Below are positions 60,118-64,000 of a stretch of 64,000 bases of DNA, piece by piece. The notes under the pieces are model-generated. The model did not search any database and was not told the origin of the DNA. It saw only the letters and a list, made by a program, of their open reading frames with translations. The first letter of the stretch is position 1. Every line of letters starts with the position of its first letter. The translations under genes and the position numbers were made by a program. Source of the stretch: Pseudomonadota bacterium (GTDB lineage Bacteria > Chloroflexota > UBA6077 > JAJPHF01); contig JAJPHF010000102.1 in the NCBI GenBank assembly GCA_021325365.1, forward strand, positions 9,949 to 73,948, read 5' to 3'.

Positions 60118-60139
60118 GGTGTTGGCAACTGCCAACACC
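60118..60139. promoter_or_regulatory. 22-bp perfect palindrome upstream of the DUF1206 gene
   Basis: Arms GGTGTTGGCA (60118-60127) and TGCCAACACC (60130-60139) around AC. It lies 79-100 bases upstream of the start codon, just before TTGACC (60146-60151) with an 18-base spacer to TAGCCC. Its position at a -35 region suggests a repressor or activator site. TTGGCA/TGCCAA resembles half-sites of several dimeric regulators. Confidence 0.5.
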
Positions 60140-60217
60140 GAGCACTTGACCGTTGACAGAGCACGACGGTAGCCCGGAACAGGAAGGGGCGGAGCGCGCG
60201 AGCGGGGAGCGAGATCG

Positions 60218-61099
60218 ATGCTGGGACACCGTACTGCGGTCGATCAAGCGCGGGAGCGGGTGGGCGTCGCGCAGGCGCAAGCGCACGACGCCGCGCGGGA
60301 GGCGAGCCCGTGGATCGAGCGGCTGAGCCGGCTCGGCTACGCCGCGAAGGGCACCGTCTACGTCCTGGTCGGCGTGCTGGCAGCGCAGGCGGCGGCGGGC
60401 GTGGGCGGTGACACCACTGACACGCGCGGCGCGCTGGCGCACGTGCTGGCGGCGCCGTTCGGGCAGCTCCTCCTCGCCGTCATCGCGCTTGGGCTGGCCG
60501 GCTACGCGCTGTGGTGCTTCGTGCAGGCGGCGCTCGACTGCGACGACGAGGGCAGCGACCTGCACGGCCTGGCCGCGCGCGTGGGCCACGCGGGCACCGG
60601 CGTCGTCTACGTCGGCCTCGTCGTCTGGGCGGTTGGGCTGCTGGTCGGCGCGAACGACGGCAGCGCCGCGGCCAGCGACCCGACCCGCGACCGTACCGCC
60701 TGGCTGATGGCGCAGCCGTTCGGCGCCTGGCTGGTCGGCCTCGCGGGCGCCATCATCCTCGGCGTGGGCCTGCACGCGCTGTGGCAAGCCTGGCGCAGCG
60801 ACCTGAGCAAGCGCCTGCACCTCCAAGAGCTGAGCGCGACCCAGCGGCTGTGGGTCACGCGGATCGGCCGGGCCGGTTACGCGGCGCACGGCGTTACGCT
60901 TGGCCTGATCGGCGGGTTCGTGGTGGTCGCCGCCGTCCAGGCGCAGCCGGACGAGGCACGCGGGCTGGGCGGCGCCCTGGCGGCGCTGGCCGCGCGACCC
61001 GAGGGCCCGGGGCTGCTCGGCCTGGTCGCCGCGGGACTCGTGGCCTACGGGCTGTTCATGTTCGTGCAGGCGCGCTACCGCGACGTGACCGTCAGCTAG
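60218..61099 (+). CDS. DUF1206 membrane protein
   Basis: A 293-residue integral membrane protein made of three homologous two-helix units, the DUF1206 architecture. Unit 1: WIERLSRLGYAAKGTVYVLV and LLLAVIALGLAGYALWCFVQ; unit 2: AARVGHAGTGVVYVGLVVWA and WLVGLAGAIILGVGLHALWQ; unit 3: VTRIGRAGYAAHGVTLGLIG and LLGLVAAGLVAYGLFMFVQ. Each begins with the G(Y/H)A..G..Y/T motif. Function of the family is unknown. GCGGGGAGCGAG lies upstream of the ATG. Its last 8 bases overlap the 3' end of the converging molybdenum hydroxylase gene. Confidence 0.9.
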   Translation: MLGHRTAVDQARERVGVAQAQAHDAAREASPWIERLSRLGYAAKGTVYVLVGVLAAQAAAGVGGDTTDTRGALAHVLAAPFGQLLLAVIALGLAGYALWCFVQAALDCDDEGSDLHGLAARVGHAGTGVVYVGLVVWAVGLLVGANDGSAAASDPTRDRTAWLMAQPFGAWLVGLAGAIILGVGLHALWQAWRSDLSKRLHLQELSATQRLWVTRIGRAGYAAHGVTLGLIGGFVVVAAVQAQPDEARGLGGALAALAARPEGPGLLGLVAAGLVAYGLFMFVQARYRDVTVS

Positions 61100-63347
61100 G
61101 CTGGCCGTCCCCGCCGTGCAGCCCGCGGTAGACCTTCTCAGCCGTGAACGGCAGGGACTTCAGGCGCACGCCGCAGGCGTCGTAGATGGCGTTGGCGATC
61201 GCGGCCGGCAGCGGCGAGTTCGGGCCCTCGCCGATGGCCTTGGCGTGGAACGGCCCCAGCCCTGTTTCCGACTTGATGAGGCTCGTGATGAGCGGCGGCA
61301 TGTCGCACTCGGTGGGGATCTTGTAGTCGCCGAGGTGCAGCATCGTCGGCTTGCCGTCCTCGTCCACCGACAGGTCTTCCATCAGCGCCGAGCCAATGCC
61401 CTGCGCGACGTTGCCCTCGATCTGGCCGGAGTGACCGAGCGGGTTGAGCACCTCGCCCACGTCGTCGGCCGTGTAGATCGCGCGGAGGCGCACCTGGCCG
61501 GTCTCCGGGTCCACCTCGACCTCGGCGACCTGGGCGTGGAACGCGGTGATGCCCTCGAAGTGGCCGGCGCGATAGGTCGCCGTGCCGAGCAGCGGCCCGC
61601 CGTTGGCCGCCACGGCCGCCGCCGCGGCGTCGGCGAATTCGACGGACTCGGAGCCGCGGCCTGCGAAGAACGCGCCGCCGCGCCACTCCACCGCGTCGGT
61701 CGGGCAGCCCAGCAGGTCCGCGGCGGCCGCGGTGAGCTGGCCCTGCACGTCGCCCGCGGCCTGCACGAGCGCGCCGCCGACCATCTGCGTGATGCGGCTG
61801 CCGCCGACGCCGCGGTCGTAGGGGAACACCGTCGTGTCGGCGGTCCGCATCTCGACCTGTGTGAGCGGCACGCCGAGGCGCTCGGCCACGATCTGCTTGA
61901 GGACGGTGTGGGCGCCGGTGCCGACCTCGGTGATCGCGGTGATGACGCCGACGGTGCCGTCGGCCTCGACGGCTAGCTCCGCGTGGTACACGCCGCCGTG
62001 GGGGTGCTTGTTGCCGAAGGCTAGCCCGCGGCCGACGTGCGGCGCCTTCGGGCTGCCCCAGCCGGAGATCCGGGCCACGCGGCGCAGCGTTTCCTCGGCG
62101 CGCACCTCGTGGTAGCGCTCGCCGATGGGCGACAGGCCGCCCTCTTTGATGGCGTTCTTGACGCGGAACTCGACCGGATCGATCTCGAGCTGGCGACAGA
62201 TCATGTCGACCAGGGACTCGACGGCGAACAGCACCTGCGGCTCGCCCGGCGAGCGCATGTGCCCGCAGGGGACGGTGTTCGTGTAGACCTGGTAGGCGTC
62301 GATCTGCACGTTCGGGATGTCGTAGGAGCCGCCACCCTTCTCCGCGCCGCGCAGGCCGACCGTCTCGGACGGCTTGTTGGCCGCGTAGGCGCCGCTGTTG
62401 TAGACGATGCGCGTCTGGCAGGCGACGATGCGCGCGGCGTCGGTGAGGCCCATCTTCACGGTGACCACGGCGCCGTGGCGCGGGTTCGCGGCGAGCAGCT
62501 CCTCGGTGTAGGTCATCACCGATTTGACGGGCCGGCCGGTGGCCTGGGCGAGGAAGTAGCAGATGGGGACGTCCATCGCCGAGCCCTTACCGCCGAAGTC
62601 GCCGCCGAGCGACAGCACCTTGATGTCGAAGCGCTCCTCGGGCAGCCCCAGGCAGGCCGACAGGTAGCCCTTGAGGAGATACGGCGCCTTGTTCGAGGCC
62701 CACACCTCGACCATGCCGTCGTCGCGCAGGCGGACGACGCAGGCGTGGGGCTCGAGATAGACCTGGTGCTGGGCGGGCTGGCGGAAGGTCTCCTCGAAGA
62801 CGTGGGTCGCCTGCTTGAAGCCCTCGGCCACGTCGCCCTTGCGCCAGCTCTCCCAGGCGCAGGTGTTCGGCAGGTCGGGGATACGCTGGTCGGGCACGCG
62901 GTAGTCGGCCATGTTGGGATGGAGCCGCGGGGCATCGGGCTGCATGGCCGCGATGGGATCGTAGACCGCTGGCAGCTCATCGTACTCGACGGCGATGAGA
63001 TTGACGGCCTCCTCGGCCACGTCGGGCGACTCGGCGGCGACGGCGGCCACGCGGTCGCCGACGAAGCGCACGCGGTCGACGGCGAGCACGAACATGTCGC
63101 GCATGCGCCGGCCGATGCGCGTGTCGGGCGGCAGGTCGGCGCCGGTGAGCACGGCATGGACGCCGGGCAGCGCCTTCGCCTTCGCGGTGTCGATGCGGAC
63201 GATGCGCGCGTGCGGCAGCGGACTGCGCAGCACCTTGCACCAGAGCGTGCCCGGCAGCATGACGTCGGCCGCGTACTGCTCGGCTCCCGTGACCTTCGCC
63301 GGCCCCTCGACGCGGGGGACCGGTTGTCCAATGGCGATCGTGGCCAT
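61092..63347 (-). CDS. Xanthine-dehydrogenase-family molybdopterin-binding subunit (orphan large subunit)
   Basis: A 751-residue molybdenum hydroxylase large subunit. N-terminal a/b domain RVEGPAKVTGAEQYAADVML, LPHARIVRIDTAKAKALPGV, RFVGDRVAAVAAES; the molybdopterin domain has GGDFGGKGSAMDVPI, CGHMRSPGEPQVLFAVESLV, TEVGTGAHTVLKQIVAERLG and the catalytic Glu region AKAIGEGPNSPLPAAIANAI. This subunit normally works with FAD and 2Fe-2S subunits to hydroxylate aldehydes, purines or CO; neither is in the window. AGGAGG five nt before ATG 63347 fixes the start. The 650 bases upstream lack genes, so it is probably monocistronic. Confidence 0.92.
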   Translation of the reverse strand: MATIAIGQPVPRVEGPAKVTGAEQYAADVMLPGTLWCKVLRSPLPHARIVRIDTAKAKALPGVHAVLTGADLPPDTRIGRRMRDMFVLAVDRVRFVGDRVAAVAAESPDVAEEAVNLIAVEYDELPAVYDPIAAMQPDAPRLHPNMADYRVPDQRIPDLPNTCAWESWRKGDVAEGFKQATHVFEETFRQPAQHQVYLEPHACVVRLRDDGMVEVWASNKAPYLLKGYLSACLGLPEERFDIKVLSLGGDFGGKGSAMDVPICYFLAQATGRPVKSVMTYTEELLAANPRHGAVVTVKMGLTDAARIVACQTRIVYNSGAYAANKPSETVGLRGAEKGGGSYDIPNVQIDAYQVYTNTVPCGHMRSPGEPQVLFAVESLVDMICRQLEIDPVEFRVKNAIKEGGLSPIGERYHEVRAEETLRRVARISGWGSPKAPHVGRGLAFGNKHPHGGVYHAELAVEADGTVGVITAITEVGTGAHTVLKQIVAERLGVPLTQVEMRTADTTVFPYDRGVGGSRITQMVGGALVQAAGDVQGQLTAAAADLLGCPTDAVEWRGGAFFAGRGSESVEFADAAAAAVAANGGPLLGTATYRAGHFEGITAFHAQVAEVEVDPETGQVRLRAIYTADDVGEVLNPLGHSGQIEGNVAQGIGSALMEDLSVDEDGKPTMLHLGDYKIPTECDMPPLITSLIKSETGLGPFHAKAIGEGPNSPLPAAIANAIYDACGVRLKSLPFTAEKVYRGLHGGDGQPS

Positions 63348-64000
63348 GCTGCCCTCCTGGCACCGATAGAGTGCGGGGCGCGGCGCCCAGCGCGCGGGCA
63401 CGCCGCGAACCCCGACCCGAGTGGATTGTAGCTGGGGCGGCAGCGGCGGGCCGCTGCCTACGTACGGGAGTATGAGAAGGCGGCGCGGGCGCTGTCAAGC
63501 AGGGCGCCCGCGCGCGGTGGCGGCGCGCTCGATCACCGGCGGGGGCCTTGGACACGGCGGCGGCCGGTCCGCCGGCGGGACGTGAGCCGTCCCGGCGGGC
63601 GGACTGGCCGCGGGCACAGCGACTTCGCCGAGGAACGATCAAACGATGCTCCTTTACCAGTCGGTTAAGTGCTAGGCCGGGCGCGGGTTTGCGCGCGCTG
63701 GTCGGGCGCGGAAGGCCGCATCGTTTGCCCCGTACGATAATCCCCCGGGGGCTCGCGGCGGGCCGGGCCGGCGGGGGGAGGCCCCGGGCCGGGCGCGGGC
63801 GGCGAGCGCGGGGGAGGCGTGTACGGCGTAAGATTGCGACCACGTCGCGCCGGACGGCGGGCGCTCTCCGGCGCGCCGCGCGGCCGGATGCTGGGGGCGC
63901 GCCCTCACCCCGACCCTCTCCCAGGGGGAGAGGGGGAGGGACGAGGGGCCGGACCTCACCCCCCTGCCCCCCTCTCCCTTAGCAGAGAGGGAGAACGAGG
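63348..64000. other. Upstream region of the molybdenum hydroxylase, 653 bases, no gene seen
   Basis: No coding frame with a ribosome site is visible on either strand. It contains a 10-bp inverted repeat CAAACGATGC (63640-63649) / GCATCGTTTG (63718-63727), local palindromes such as CCCCGGGGG-type runs, and the CCCTCTCCC repeat cluster from 63901. The inverted repeat lies about 300-380 bases upstream of the hydroxylase start. Confidence 0.5.
63901..64000. repeat. CCCTCTCCC repeat cluster at window end
   Basis: It opens with the 34-base unit identical to 60044-60077 and continues with a diverged second copy (CTCACCCCCCTGCCCCCCTC then TCCCTTAGCAGAGAGGGAGA). It may extend past the window edge. 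Confidence 0.6.

Overview
The window looks like chromosome of a very GC-rich (about 70% by eye), non-pathogenic environmental bacterium, most likely a member of the Chloroflexota. That placement is an inference. It rests on the many secreted proteins with Thr-Pro linkers, the lipoproteins with long Ala/Pro spacers behind the lipobox, the F420/FMN luciferase-like oxidoreductases, and on the absence of anything pointing to Actinobacteria or Proteobacteria. No rRNA, tRNA, CRISPR array, prophage or intact insertion sequence was seen.

Layout. 1-10.8 kb is mixed: a luciferase-like oxidoreductase cut by the window edge, small hypothetical genes, an NAD-dependent dehydrogenase, two cell-wall enzymes (NlpC/P60 and a TPR-lytic transglycosylase), a cysteine-dioxygenase-like cupin, a GntR/FCD regulator with a palindromic operator, and a methyltransferase. 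11.1-20.1 kb is a minus-strand information and secretion block, rnc-smc-ftsY-ffh, followed by an ABC-2 exporter pair. 20.2-26.3 kb holds TldD and TldE, separated by an Imm21-like immunity gene, a DUF6194 gene and a secreted protein. 26.3-30.2 kb has FmdB, MazG, a tiny Cys-rich gene behind a promoter and terminator-like leader, and an MmgE/PrpD protein.

30.8-36.7 kb is the most unusual region: a single minus-strand run of seven genes. It encodes two substrate-binding lipoproteins, a cytosolic protein of the same fold, a two-subunit thiamine-diphosphate decarboxylase related to sulfopyruvate/phosphonopyruvate decarboxylases, a cupin and a luciferase-like monooxygenase, with no permease or ATPase. 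It is a candidate undescribed catabolic or biosynthetic system. 37-43.3 kb carries a degenerate M23-like protein, a dienelactone hydrolase, a gutted PIN-toxin remnant, a CBS/zinc-ribbon protein and a pyruvate dehydrogenase E1a-E1b-E2 operon. 43.4-61 kb is rich in secreted proteins (Thr-Pro surface protein, Fn3 protein, three more substrate-binding lipoproteins), with a CoA-ligase-like enzyme and an orphan histidine kinase. The window ends with a DUF1206 membrane protein convergent with an orphan molybdenum hydroxylase large subunit, then about 650 bases without a gene.

At a larger scale the window is sprinkled with families of dispersed repeats: a MITE-like element, CAGGGG palindromes, CCCTCTCCC palindromes, and TCAGCCATCAG-type arms. 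Two of these families have entered genes: one lies in frame inside smc and another forms the C-terminal tail of RNase III.
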